64,000 nucleotides of DNA, taken from contig NC_010995.1 of the NCBI RefSeq assembly GCF_000019225.1, forward strand, positions 1,620,501-1,684,500. The letters are read 5' to 3'. This DNA comes from Cellvibrio japonicus Ueda107 (GTDB lineage: Bacteria; Pseudomonadota; Gammaproteobacteria; Pseudomonadales; Cellvibrionaceae). The notes beneath the pieces were generated by a model that was not told where the DNA came from, made no database searches, and was given only the letters and a program-made list of their open reading frames with translations. Position numbers and translations under genes: made by a program. Numbering within the stretch: position 1 is the first letter of the stretch; each line of letters begins with the position of its first letter. Below are positions 35,433 through 43,445 of the stretch, piece after piece.

Positions 35433-36275
35433 ATGTATAAAAAAATAAAGAACATAGTAATCGAAAAAGCTGTCTCTGAGTTTTCAGGGTACGCTCTGCA
35501 TGACCAGTTTTATAAAGCTGGAATGGCATCATTTTGGTTATATATGGCTATTGCAACTGTTACTCTAATTTCGCTTGGTCAGGAACATGTAGATATAGTT
35601 GTTAAGGTTTTTGTATTTATAATAATGTGCACATGCACCATTGGAGCAGCATTAGAATTTTGGGCCCCTATTAAATCCCTTTTCGATAAAACATGGTTTA
35701 AATGGGGGCTAGGTGCTATCTCTATATTGGTATATAAATATTCAGAATCACAGTCTGATGATTTTATAAATCAATTTACAGGAATAGATCCATCTCTATT
35801 GCCATTTTCATCGTCAGTGCTATCAGTTGTTTATCTGCCGTACTCTTGGCTTGTTACGGTATCGTTCGTCCTTTCTTTTTATGTGATATTTCATTGGTTC
35901 TTTATTCCTTTTGAAAAACCATCAAGTGAACGAACTCTTGATGGTTTTAAGTATGCCATGAGGTTTATGGGGTTGATGGTAATATTCATAGTTGCTAACA
36001 ATTCTGTAAGATTCTTTGAGGACCCAAACTCCTTTGCATCTATGCTGGCAAAAGAAATCGTTTTAAAAACAGAATATTTCCCTAGGTCACATTGCATAAA
36101 CGTGTCGGACAATCAGCTTTCTGCAGATATAGGTAGAGGCTATATATCGGTCTTTGATCAAAATAGTGGTGTTTTTTATACAGTTCAATGTGACCTAGGT
36201 ATAACAAATCAATCAACTACGCGCCTGTCGGCGCCGGATGCGCAAAAAACGCGCGCTGATCTTGTACCACTTTAG
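35433..36275 (+). CDS. Cassette 3: multi-pass membrane protein of unknown function, altered C-terminus
   Basis: A 280-residue protein with about five to six TM segments (for example ASFWLYMAIATVTLISLG, VKVFVFIIMCTCTIGAAL, SWLVTVSFVLSFYVIFHWFF, FMGLMVIFIVANNS). A/T-rich. ATG 35433 lies 24 bp after the cassette junction, a leader length usual for cassettes. The frame runs without a stop through the attC left half (from 36198) and into the IS3 end, so the last roughly 25 residues (from about ITNQSTTRL) are partly encoded by attC and IS sequence. The original stop has probably been lost. No family recognised. Confidence 0.65.
   Translation: MYKKIKNIVIEKAVSEFSGYALHDQFYKAGMASFWLYMAIATVTLISLGQEHVDIVVKVFVFIIMCTCTIGAALEFWAPIKSLFDKTWFKWGLGAISILVYKYSESQSDDFINQFTGIDPSLLPFSSSVLSVVYLPYSWLVTVSFVLSFYVIFHWFFIPFEKPSSERTLDGFKYAMRFMGLMVIFIVANNSVRFFEDPNSFASMLAKEIVLKTEYFPRSHCINVSDNQLSADIGRGYISVFDQNSGVFYTVQCDLGITNQSTTRLSAPDAQKTRADLVPL
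36198..36262 (+). repeat. Left half of the attC site of cassette 3, truncated by an IS
   Basis: GGTATAAC at 36198 is the exact reverse complement of GTTATACC at the start of cassette 3 (35409-35416), as expected for a cassette's own attC. A GCGCC/GGCGCC stem follows. The right half is missing: an IS3-family end (TGTACCACTTTAG) begins at 36263. Confidence 0.7.
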
Positions 36276-37130
36276 TGGATACCTTTAAGCACACAGTTTT
36301 TCATACTCCACTGGCGATTGGTAGCCCAGCGAAGAATGTAACCGCTCACGATTGTAGAACTCAATGTATTCTACAATGCGCGCCACCGCCTCAATCTCAT
36401 GCTCGAACTGCTCTGGGTGAATCAGCTCCGCCTTCATCGTGTGGAAGAAAGATTCCACTCTGGCGTTATCCAGGGGGTTGCCCTTTCTACTCATGCTGCG
36501 CACCATGTCGGCCTGCTCAACCAGATCACGGTATTCGTGAGCAGCATATTCAATGCCCTGATCAGAATGAAAGATACAGCCCGACCGGGGTGCATGCCGA
36601 GACAATGCCATTCTAAGCGCGCTCTTGGTCAACTCAGCATTCCGCTTTCGACTGAATGACCACCCTACAATGCGACGGCTGTACAGGTCCATGACAACCG
36701 CATGGTAGAGCCAACCCGAGTGCGTCTTGATATACGTAAAATCGCCCGCCCATTGGGCCCTGGTAGCGGTTGCTTTGCCTGCTTCGCTCAGCTGATTGCC
36801 TGTTGATGAATAGAGCTCATGCTGACCAGGACGCCATGCGTACAAGCCGGTTGTAGAGGCCTTGATACCCAACTCCCGCATCAACCGATTAATGCGTCGC
36901 ACACTGCATGCCAAGCCTTGTTGCCTCAAGTATCTGTGCATTCTGGGTGCACCGTAGGCTTTTCTATGCCCTTGATGGGCTTCTCGAAGGGAGGCCTTTA
37001 ACACCTGATCCTGTTGATGCCTGGCACTTTCCTGTCGGCACTTCCACGCATAATATCCACTGCTGGACACGCCATACATTGCGCACAGCTTTTGAACACT
37101 CCTGCCATCACGGTTCTTCTCACTGGGTCA
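36263..37130 (-). mobile_element. IS3-family element remnant (orfA end missing)
   Basis: One terminus is visible at 36263 (TGTACCACTTTAGTGGATACC, beginning with the TG usual for IS3-family ends). OrfB is present, but upstream of it (37130-37338) I see no orfA and no matching inverted end, so the element is truncated on that side. Confidence 0.7.
36285..37079 (-). CDS. IS3-family transposase OrfB (DDE integrase core)
   Basis: A 264-residue protein; the frame is open upstream to 37127, adding RSVQKLCA-type residues that belong to the OrfB N-terminus, so translation normally begins by frameshift from orfA. It has the HTH_21 region (YGVSSSGYYAWKCR) and an rve core with the catalytic residues in WAGDFTYIKT, FHSDQGIEYAAHEY and NARVESFFHTMKAE, then HSSLGYQSPVEYE. 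Core residues look intact, but without orfA it is probably inactive. Confidence 0.85.
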   Translation of the reverse strand: MYGVSSSGYYAWKCRQESARHQQDQVLKASLREAHQGHRKAYGAPRMHRYLRQQGLACSVRRINRLMRELGIKASTTGLYAWRPGQHELYSSTGNQLSEAGKATATRAQWAGDFTYIKTHSGWLYHAVVMDLYSRRIVGWSFSRKRNAELTKSALRMALSRHAPRSGCIFHSDQGIEYAAHEYRDLVEQADMVRSMSRKGNPLDNARVESFFHTMKAELIHPEQFEHEIEAVARIVEYIEFYNRERLHSSLGYQSPVEYEKLCA

Positions 37131-37338
37131 TCTTTGATTTGTTGCCCAAAATCCGTGCGTTATTGGAGCTTTGCGGCGTTCAGAATTTGTATATGGATAA
37201 TCCTGAGGATAGCGAATGTTAGTGGTGAGAGAATAGAGTATTATTCTTAAAGTAGGCACTTTTATTGCTGCCGGCCTTAACAATTATCCGATGAATTGAA
37301 TGGTTGCTGAAATTTAATGCCTAATTGGTTATGTATTT

Positions 37339-38529
37339 TTATATTAGTTTTTTAATAATGCTAATGATCATATTGAATGAATCTTCGGGTGTTTGTTGTT
37401 TGGCTGTTTCAGAAAATATTTGGCATCTTTCCTTGTGCTTTGTTACCTGTGAAAAAAAATCAATTATTTTATTTTCTACATCTATGGACGGGGTATTTTG
37501 ATCAAGCATAATGCCCAATCCCATGTGTTCAATGGTTTGCGCGGTATGGCGTTGCTCGATTTGGGTTGGCGCTATAATTAAGGGCTTGCCGTAATAAAGT
37601 GCCGTATTAACGACCCCTTTACCGCCATGGCAAATAATAATATCGGCTTGTTGCGTGGTGGTGGTTATATCGTATGGCTGCTTGCTAATAATAATGGGAA
37701 GCCCTTTATATTTATGAGTATCTTCATCTTTACATCCCGAATAAAAGCAGAGTGTTTTGATGCCGATTGATGTTAATGCATTCAGTATATTTTGTGATTG
37801 CTCTTTCCCGTGTTTTAAGTAGGCAAACGCCTTAACTGACATGCCGGGAGGCCATTGTGGACTTGCGAAGCTATCAATGCCTGGGAGTGTGGGGGTATAG
37901 GTAACGTCCTGCCTATAAGGTTTATAGATATCCATTTCCTGATAGCTGCTTAATATTGTGCTGTTAACCTGATAAATATCGCTGAGCTTTTCTATCGTCC
38001 TGGATTGTATCGAAGTTAATACAGTATTAATTGTGGAAACCACATGGTTATTAATTTGTTCGGCTTTGTGAGCGTTGAACGGAAGGCCTGGACAAATATT
38101 GACTATATCTGATCCTGGCGCCGGGGTGATGAACGGGTTGCTGATAATGACAGAGGGGCATTCCCATGTCCTGGCTGCAATCAGTGCTGAGGGGGCGTGG
38201 TCAAATACAATAAGATCAGGTGATACTAATTTAAGTAGGGTGATCCATCCGTCAACCAAGCCTTTTAGATGCGATGCTTTGTCATAGCCCTTATAAAATA
38301 GGATTTCTGCATGTGTTTCTGACCTCGGGAGTCGCTGAGGTGTTTTTAGCCAGATCGGTGCTTGAATGAAGTGCACGTTAAGCGGCCAAATAATATCCCT
38401 GATTTTACTCAGATCCTTTACGGCAAAGTACACATTAAAATGTGTGCTTAGATACGTAATAATGGGATGAGCTTGGCCAATGTGCCCATAATCATCTCCC
38501 AGTTCCCAGCAGAATAAAATGGTTTTCAT
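37339..38529 (-). CDS. UGT/MGT-like glycosyltransferase (GT1 type)
   Basis: A 396-residue protein of the GT-B fold. The N-terminus is ILFCWELGDDYGHIGQAHP; the C-terminal nucleotide-sugar site reads IICHGGKGVVNTALYYGKPLIIAP then QIEQRHTAQTIEHMGLGIML, which matches the UDP-glycosyltransferase signature HGG...G.P....P...Q. Acceptor unknown; a small molecule or surface glycan is possible. It follows the other glycosyltransferase by 12 bp. A/T-rich, next to IS elements, so probably horizontally acquired. Confidence 0.82.
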   Translation of the reverse strand: MKTILFCWELGDDYGHIGQAHPIITYLSTHFNVYFAVKDLSKIRDIIWPLNVHFIQAPIWLKTPQRLPRSETHAEILFYKGYDKASHLKGLVDGWITLLKLVSPDLIVFDHAPSALIAARTWECPSVIISNPFITPAPGSDIVNICPGLPFNAHKAEQINNHVVSTINTVLTSIQSRTIEKLSDIYQVNSTILSSYQEMDIYKPYRQDVTYTPTLPGIDSFASPQWPPGMSVKAFAYLKHGKEQSQNILNALTSIGIKTLCFYSGCKDEDTHKYKGLPIIISKQPYDITTTTQQADIIICHGGKGVVNTALYYGKPLIIAPTQIEQRHTAQTIEHMGLGIMLDQNTPSIDVENKIIDFFSQVTKHKERCQIFSETAKQQTPEDSFNMIISIIKKLI

Positions 38530-38541
38530 AGAGAGACTCTA

Positions 38542-39291
38542 TTAAAAAGAGGGTAGTTCTTTAATCAATTCCATGATTTTTTCATAGAGTGAATCGTCCA
38601 GTTTTGTATTCTCATATGTGCTGTCTCTGAATGTTAAACTCATATTGGCTGCGTATATGGGTGATTCCAGTTTTTTTAAGTACGAGTTAATAAGATCCTG
38701 ATCCTTATTGTAAAAGGAATACAATAAAAATGGGCTAAATAATGAGACCCCTTTTAGTTGCGGTAATAAATGGGATATCCCCGTTAGGAATTTTGTTCCT
38801 ATCTCCGTATGTGCCATAGGGGCTTTTTTGTGTTTTATTATTTTTATGCAGGCATCACGGTAATATTTTAGAAAAAAATTTTCTTTATTGAACACAAGGA
38901 TAGCATTATTAACTCTTTTGGAAAAAGATGGCTGCCTGTTCTCTGCGTCTACCCATAGTTCTGCTGTTAACCAAAAATTGCTGGTGTTGGGGATGATAAA
39001 GCGGGACGGATGTGGAATATATAGGTCTGCATCCATCCATATTACTTTGTCCCAACCGCTATTGAGGTACTGATCTGCAAATTCCAGCCTTGCCAAATCA
39101 GACATGATATGGCGCTGACGCTCAACGCTGTCCGCAAACCATGTGGGTACAACCTGGAAAAAACTGTCGTCAATAAATTGATACTCATAACCTTGGGTTG
39201 CTGCCCAGTTTTGTACAGAGGTCATGCAGGTGGTTAGCCAGGAGGGAATATTGTGGGTTCGGAAGGATTGATACACCAACGTTTTGGTCAT
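38542..39291 (-). CDS. Putative GT-A-type glycosyltransferase
   Basis: A 249-residue protein from ATG 39291 (MTKTLVYQSFRTHNIPSWL), preferred over the longer frame from 39399 because CGAGGC lies just upstream and the extra 36 residues are low-complexity. A DxD-like metal site is in KVIWMDADLYIPHPSRF, preceded by SDLARLEFADQYL, as in GT8/GT32-like transferases. Donor and acceptor are unknown. It is the first gene of a two-gene operon with the UGT-like gene. Confidence 0.72.
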   Translation of the reverse strand: MTKTLVYQSFRTHNIPSWLTTCMTSVQNWAATQGYEYQFIDDSFFQVVPTWFADSVERQRHIMSDLARLEFADQYLNSGWDKVIWMDADLYIPHPSRFIIPNTSNFWLTAELWVDAENRQPSFSKRVNNAILVFNKENFFLKYYRDACIKIIKHKKAPMAHTEIGTKFLTGISHLLPQLKGVSLFSPFLLYSFYNKDQDLINSYLKKLESPIYAANMSLTFRDSTYENTKLDDSLYEKIMELIKELPSF

Positions 39292-39681
39292 GTATGCCTC
39301 GGTAATTATTAGGGCTGCGTTTATCTTAGCATGGTGTTGACAGGTGTCCTGGCGTGTTTGTTTTTTAACCTTTTTGTTGGGGCCTGGTCCGGAATCCATT
39401 GGTTAGATATTGGGCAATAGCTAAGGTGATGGGTTTTAATTTATTGATTTTTATATGTTTTTTTGCTTTGCGGAGCGGTGGTTAGGTAAAGGGCATGGCT
39501 ATGCTTACCTCTTGTGAGATTCCGTTGGATAGTGATACAGTCCGGCACCTGTTCGGTGTAGCTGATAGCACTAATGACGCGCTTGTGAGCGGTTTGCCTG
39601 CTTATCGAATATGCGTAGAAATCCTATTGAGGTAACGCTTGGTTTAACGATTTGGGTCACAATAACGACGAGGTATCCTCC
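39292..39681. other. Intergenic stretch upstream of the sapC-like gene
   Basis: About 390 bp with only a weak small open frame (39501-39635). No terminator or repeat was recognised. It probably contains the divergent promoters of the glycosyltransferase pair and the SapC gene. Confidence 0.4.
39501..39635 (+). CDS. Possible small protein of 44 residues
   Basis: ATG 39501 has AAAGGG eight bases upstream and a frame MLTSCEIPLDSDTVRHLFG ending in TAA at 39633. It ends 46 bp before the SapC start on the same strand. No homology recognised; it could be a chance frame or a gene remnant. Confidence 0.2.
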   Translation: MLTSCEIPLDSDTVRHLFGVADSTNDALVSGLPAYRICVEILLR

Positions 39682-40428
39682 GTGGCAAAACAATTAATGA
39701 TTTATGACAATATTCAGCCATTATCTTCAGAGACTCATCGTCAATGGTCGGTAGCGGTAGAGGATTACAGCTTTGTATCGCACATGATTTCTGCTCCTGT
39801 CCTGGCGACAGAGATTCCTTTTGCGGCGGGTGAGTTTCCTGTCGTTTTCTCTGCTACCCAGCGTGAAGGAGAATATATTCCCTTGGCGTTGATGGGTTTG
39901 AAAGAAAATGAAAACCTCTTTTTGAATGAAAAAGGACAATTCAAATCGCGTTATATTCCTGCATTTATTCGCCGTTATCCCTTTATCCTGGGGGGGGATA
40001 AGGGAAATGACTCTATGGCACTGTGCATTGACGTGGATAGTAAAGCGGTTATTAAGGACGGCAGCAAAGGTCGTCGTTTGTTTGATGACAAGGGTGAACA
40101 AACGGAACATTTGAAAGAGGTAGTGGAGTTTCTTAAGGATTACCACTTCCGCGCTGAAATGACCAAGGCCTTCTGCACTCGCTTACACGAATTGGGTTTA
40201 CTGGAGCCGATGCAAGCCAATATCAAATTGAAAGGTGCAGAAGAGACCAATTTGAACCTGACGGGTTTTTATGTGGTGAAGCGCGAAAAATTGAAGGCTA
40301 TCAGTGATGCGGATGCCCTTGACCTGTTTAAGCGCGATGGTCTGGAGTTGATATATAGCCACTTGCAATCTCTTTCCAGTTTTAATGATTTAATTCGATT
40401 AATGTCGGATAAGATCAAGCCTGCCTGA
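39682..40428 (+). CDS. SapC-family protein
   Basis: A 248-residue protein from GTG 39682, chosen because GAGGT lies at proper spacing upstream; the frame continues to 39652 without a good site. Family motifs are HMISAPVLATEIPFAAGEFPVVF, IPLALMGLKENENLFL, YIPAFIRRYPFIL and NLTGFYVVKREKLKAIS. SapC proteins were named from Campylobacter S-layer work, but in Cellvibrio-type bacteria they accompany TonB-dependent receptor and glycan-use loci; exact role unknown. A perfect terminator follows. Confidence 0.85.
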   Translation: MAKQLMIYDNIQPLSSETHRQWSVAVEDYSFVSHMISAPVLATEIPFAAGEFPVVFSATQREGEYIPLALMGLKENENLFLNEKGQFKSRYIPAFIRRYPFILGGDKGNDSMALCIDVDSKAVIKDGSKGRRLFDDKGEQTEHLKEVVEFLKDYHFRAEMTKAFCTRLHELGLLEPMQANIKLKGAEETNLNLTGFYVVKREKLKAISDADALDLFKRDGLELIYSHLQSLSSFNDLIRLMSDKIKPA

Positions 40429-40440
40429 TTGCATTGCCAG

Positions 40441-40476
40441 CCATAAAAAAGCCCGCATATGCGGGCTTTTTTATGG
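40441..40476. terminator. Perfect palindromic bidirectional terminator
   Basis: CCATAAAAAAGCCCGCAT and its exact reverse complement form an 18-bp stem with A-run and T-run flanks. It serves the SapC gene on + and could serve the convergent hibernation-factor gene on -. Confidence 0.93.
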
Positions 40477-40535
40477 AGTCGAGTTCTCATTATCAGGGTA
40501 AGCCCCTGTCCGGTATAGAAGATGTGATGTGAGGG

Positions 40536-40853
40536 CTAGCGACTGTTTCGCTGGCGAGCAACCAGTTGCTTGATTTTGCGCTCTGCGCTGGAGAAGGCGT
40601 CACGAACGGCAACATGGATGGATTCGTCATCCTGGGTAATGGCGAGTGGATGCCCTTTAAAGTCCAGCTCAATCGACGCGCGATATTGTTTACCTTTGTG
40701 TTTGTGGTGGTGGGGGGTGTCAAGCACTACACGGCTGTGGACAATCTGGTCGGTAAAGCGGGAAAGTTTTTCGAGTTTCTTGAGGATGATTTCGTTAAGA
40801 GCGGCGGAAGAGTCTAAATCGCGGTATACAACGTCGACAGCAGGTTTCATCAT
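40536..40853 (-). CDS. HPF/RaiA-family ribosome hibernation protein
   Basis: A protein of about 105 residues; two adjacent ATGs (40853 and 40850) follow AAGGAG, the second at better spacing. VDVVYRDLDSSAALNEIILKKLEKL, RASIELDFKGHPLAIT and VAVRDAFSSAERKIKQLVARQ match the sigma-54 modulation/S30EA fold that docks on the 30S subunit. A His-rich loop (PHHHKHKG) is unusual. Members with about 100 residues cause ribosome dimerisation or inactivation in stationary phase. Not near rpoN, so it is a second copy or a divergent paralogue. Confidence 0.82.
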   Translation of the reverse strand: MMKPAVDVVYRDLDSSAALNEIILKKLEKLSRFTDQIVHSRVVLDTPHHHKHKGKQYRASIELDFKGHPLAITQDDESIHVAVRDAFSSAERKIKQLVARQRNSR

Positions 40854-41060
40854 AAACTCCTTAACGTTTATATATGAGGGGGATAAGGCTACCCGGGTCA
40901 TATTTCGGGTTTTTGTCGACCCTCACTACTTATATTGATAGCTATTGTCCAAATATCAAGTTTTCTGAAGAATTTCTTAATAACGTTTTATTCTCGATCG
41001 ATGAGTTTCAGCTATTTAAGGGGAATAGGTTGTAGTGGTCAACAAAAACCGGACAAAAAG

Positions 41061-41915
41061 TTAAGCACACTTTTCAAATTCAATCGGGCTTTTGTAGCCC
41101 AGAGTTGAATGTGGTCTTCGCGAGTTATACCAGGTCACAATATAAGCTCGCACATCCCGAATCGCATCTTCTCGATAGCGATATAAATTATCCCTGATCC
41201 ACTCCCGTTTCAGGCTGCTAAAGAAGCGCTCCACAACAGCATTGTCCCAACAATTTCCCTTGCGGCTCATGGAACACACAATACCGTGTTGCTTCAATGA
41301 AGCCTGATACTTCAGGCTCGCATATTGCGAACCACGATCCGAGTGGTGGATGAGTCCCGCCGATGGCTTGCGCATATTCACCGCCATCATCAATGCACGG
41401 ATCACCAGCGATTTCGTTTGCCGTTTATCCATGCACCAGCCAACAACCCGCCGCGAATACAGGTCAATCACCACCGCCAGGTACAGCCATCCTTCCACTG
41501 TCCAAATATAAGTAATGTCAGCCGCCCAGGCTTGATTCGGTGTAACCGGATTGAACTGCCGATCAAGTATATTCTCCGCTACCGGCAATTTATGGTTGCT
41601 GTTGGTGGTAATGCGAAACTTACGCTTCTGTTTAACTACCAGCCCCCGCTTTTTCATCAGTCGTCGTACCCGATACCGCCCCGCCGCAAAACCTTGGGCC
41701 TGTAATCGCCGCGCCATGCGTCTGCTGCCCATGCTGCTGTTGGATTCAACAAACAATGCGCGCATGCAGGTTTCAAGCCTCTGCTGTTCCGGATCAGGCT
41801 TATCCTGTTGCTGTCCCAGCCACTCGTAATAACGACTGCGACTGACACTTAGCATGCGACACAAGTGTTTTACCCGGCAGCGCGAAGCATGCTCTCGAAT
41901 AAACGCAAATCTCAC
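41061..41915 (-). CDS. IS3-family transposase OrfB
   Basis: A 284-residue integrase-core protein: HTH_21 (LCRMLSVSRSRYYEWLGQQ), then catalytic Asp in WAADITYIWTVEGWLYLAVV, second Asp in HHSDRGSQYASLKYQ and Glu in NAVVERFFSSLKREWI, ending HSTLGYKSPIEFEKCA. It starts GTGA, overlapping the orfA stop by 4 bp, so it may be made as an OrfAB frameshift fusion. Confidence 0.92.
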   Translation of the reverse strand: MRFAFIREHASRCRVKHLCRMLSVSRSRYYEWLGQQQDKPDPEQQRLETCMRALFVESNSSMGSRRMARRLQAQGFAAGRYRVRRLMKKRGLVVKQKRKFRITTNSNHKLPVAENILDRQFNPVTPNQAWAADITYIWTVEGWLYLAVVIDLYSRRVVGWCMDKRQTKSLVIRALMMAVNMRKPSAGLIHHSDRGSQYASLKYQASLKQHGIVCSMSRKGNCWDNAVVERFFSSLKREWIRDNLYRYREDAIRDVRAYIVTWYNSRRPHSTLGYKSPIEFEKCA

Positions 41916-42211
41916 CGCATATGCTTCGCGAAGTAGCTGCTGGCTTTTTTTAAAATATCATTGTCCAGTTGTAGCTCGCGCACTTGTTTTTCAAGTTCAC
42001 GGATACGTTTTTGCTCGGGGGTCATCCCGGCTTTTCCCTGATAATCACTAAAAGGCTGAGCTTCATGCTCTTTTAGCCAGCGGCGTAGCATATTGTGATT
42101 GATATCCAGATGGGCCGCTGCCTCACCTATACTGAAGCCTTGATCCCGAACCAGGGCGATAGCTTCAAGTTTGTATTCAGGCGTATATTTCTTTCGTGTT
42201 TGCTTGGTCAT
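41912..42211 (-). CDS. IS3-family transposase OrfA
   Basis: A 99-residue DNA-binding protein with a helix-turn-helix (YTPEYKLEAIALVRDQG, IGEAAAHLDINHNMLRRWLKEH) and a leucine-zipper-like C-terminus (RIRELEKQVRELQLDNDILKKA). It binds the IS ends and supplies the N-terminus of OrfAB. Confidence 0.92.
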   Translation of the reverse strand: MTKQTRKKYTPEYKLEAIALVRDQGFSIGEAAAHLDINHNMLRRWLKEHEAQPFSDYQGKAGMTPEQKRIRELEKQVRELQLDNDILKKASSYFAKHMR

Positions 42212-42368
42212 AGGACACCTTGATGTTTTACGGTATTATCCGCTTAACTTGGTGTCCGGTCTAATTAGACCACTTCAGGTATTAAGGATGGTGATTAACT
42301 CCATAATACGTCTGTGAACTGCTTCTATAGTAATGGGGTATTTTCTGTAATTTATGTGGGGGGCAAGT

Positions 42369-43298
42369 ATGAGCTATCCACCCGTCGGGAAAAATAACCG
42401 AGTCTTAGTGACCGGGGGCTCAGGCTTTATCGGTGCTGCCCTGTGCAAGTTGTTATTGCTCAGGGGGTATCAGGTTTGGGTATTGTCGCGGCATCCGGAG
42501 AGGGTTCGACCACGCCTGGATGCTGCTGTCCGGTTGGCATCCAGTCTTGAGGATCTGGGGGCTGTCGATTTTGGCGCAATTATCAATCTGGCTGGTAAGC
42601 CCATGGCCGAGTCTCGCTGGAGTACGGCAGTGAAGCAGGCTTTGCGCGATAGTCGAATTGACCTGACCTATGCATTATTGGCCTGGTGCCAGGAGCGGCA
42701 GCAGTTTCCCCCGGTACTGATTAATGGCAGTGCTATTGGGATTTATGGCAATGGCGCTGACCGTATCCTGACCGAAAGTTCGCCAACAGGTGATGATTTT
42801 GCGGCACGTTTGTGTGCAGACTGGGAGGAGGCTGCCGCTGGCTTTGCAGCCCATGGGGTGCGTGTCTGCATGTTGCGCACTGGCGTCGTATTGGACAGGG
42901 AGGGCGGCGCCCTGGCCCGAATGTTGCCGGCTTTCCGTTGGGGGTTGGGTGGCAGGCTGGGGACTGGTGAGCACTTTATGTCCTGGATTCATCGCCAGGA
43001 TTTGTTACAGATAATTATTCGTTTGCTGGAGGATGAAAGCCTATCCGGGGCGTTTAATGCAACAGCTCCGGAGGCTTGCCGCAATAGGGATTTTACTCGC
43101 CAGTTGGCGGAGTGTTTGCATCGTCCTGCGATTTTCCCTATGCCGGCACCCATTTTGCGTTTGTTATTTGGTGAGTTTGCAGATGGGCTTTTATTGGCTA
43201 GTCAGCGAGTGCACCCTGAACGCCTTTTGCAAATTGGATTTACGTTTTCCTATCCTGGGTTGAAGGATGCCTTTTCGGCCATTTTGAAAAAAGTATAA
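42369..43298 (+). CDS. TIGR01777-family NAD(P)-dependent epimerase (YfcH-like)
   Basis: A 309-residue protein from ATG 42369 (MSYPPVGKNN). The Rossmann glycine motif is VLVTGGSGFIGAALCKLLL, followed by INLAGKPMAESRWS, NGSAIGIYGNG, RTGVVLDREGGALARMLPAFRWGLGG and SWIHRQDLLQII, all typical of the YfcH/SDR39U1 group. The C-terminal DUF1731 region is LLFGEFADGLLLASQRVHPERL. Substrate unknown. It begins 91 bp beyond the IS3 element. Confidence 0.88.
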   Translation: MSYPPVGKNNRVLVTGGSGFIGAALCKLLLLRGYQVWVLSRHPERVRPRLDAAVRLASSLEDLGAVDFGAIINLAGKPMAESRWSTAVKQALRDSRIDLTYALLAWCQERQQFPPVLINGSAIGIYGNGADRILTESSPTGDDFAARLCADWEEAAAGFAAHGVRVCMLRTGVVLDREGGALARMLPAFRWGLGGRLGTGEHFMSWIHRQDLLQIIIRLLEDESLSGAFNATAPEACRNRDFTRQLAECLHRPAIFPMPAPILRLLFGEFADGLLLASQRVHPERLLQIGFTFSYPGLKDAFSAILKKV

Positions 43299-43316
43299 AT
43301 TATTGTGCGGGTACCT

Positions 43317-43345
43317 CTTGAAATCTGTAGTGCCCAGCCTTACAT
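43317..43345 (+). promoter_or_regulatory. Sigma-32 (heat-shock) promoter of the hsp20 gene
   Basis: CTTGAAA at 43317-43323 matches the sigma-32 -35 consensus exactly; 14 bp later CCTTACAT (43338-43345) resembles the CCCCATNT -10. It lies about 100 bp upstream of the heat-shock gene. Confidence 0.78.
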
Positions 43346-43350
43346 CATTT

Positions 43351-43445
43351 TAGCGCGATTGCTCTATAGAGGATCGCGCTAGACATGGCCTGATCAACAA
43401 CTGATAGGCTCCACTTATATATTGCTCTGATGTGAGGATATACCT
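43351..43445 (+). promoter_or_regulatory. ROSE-like RNA thermometer in the hsp20 5' leader
   Basis: The leader can form a first hairpin (TAGCGCGAT 43351-43359 with ATCGCGCTA 43373-43381). Close to the start, TTGCT (43422-43426) faces GAGGAT (43434-43439), the ribosome-binding site, which is the arrangement of the UYGCU anti-SD in ROSE elements of ibpA-type genes. Fold not computed. Confidence 0.6.

Larger units (their letters stand above)
41031..42277 (-). mobile_element. Complete IS3-family insertion sequence, 1247 bp
   Basis: Ends TGTAGTGGTC (left) and TGAAGTGGTC (reverse complement of the right end) are imperfect inverted repeats that extend further inward with shared CCGGACA and AGTTAAGC blocks. 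The 3-bp flank GGT is duplicated on both sides. It encodes orfA and orfB in overlapping frames, all intact. Confidence 0.92.

Noticed and set aside
37130..37338. Remnant attC or orfA beside the IS3 fragment
   Set aside because: A GCGGCGTTCAG phrase resembles an attC end, but no pairing arm or open orfA frame could be found.
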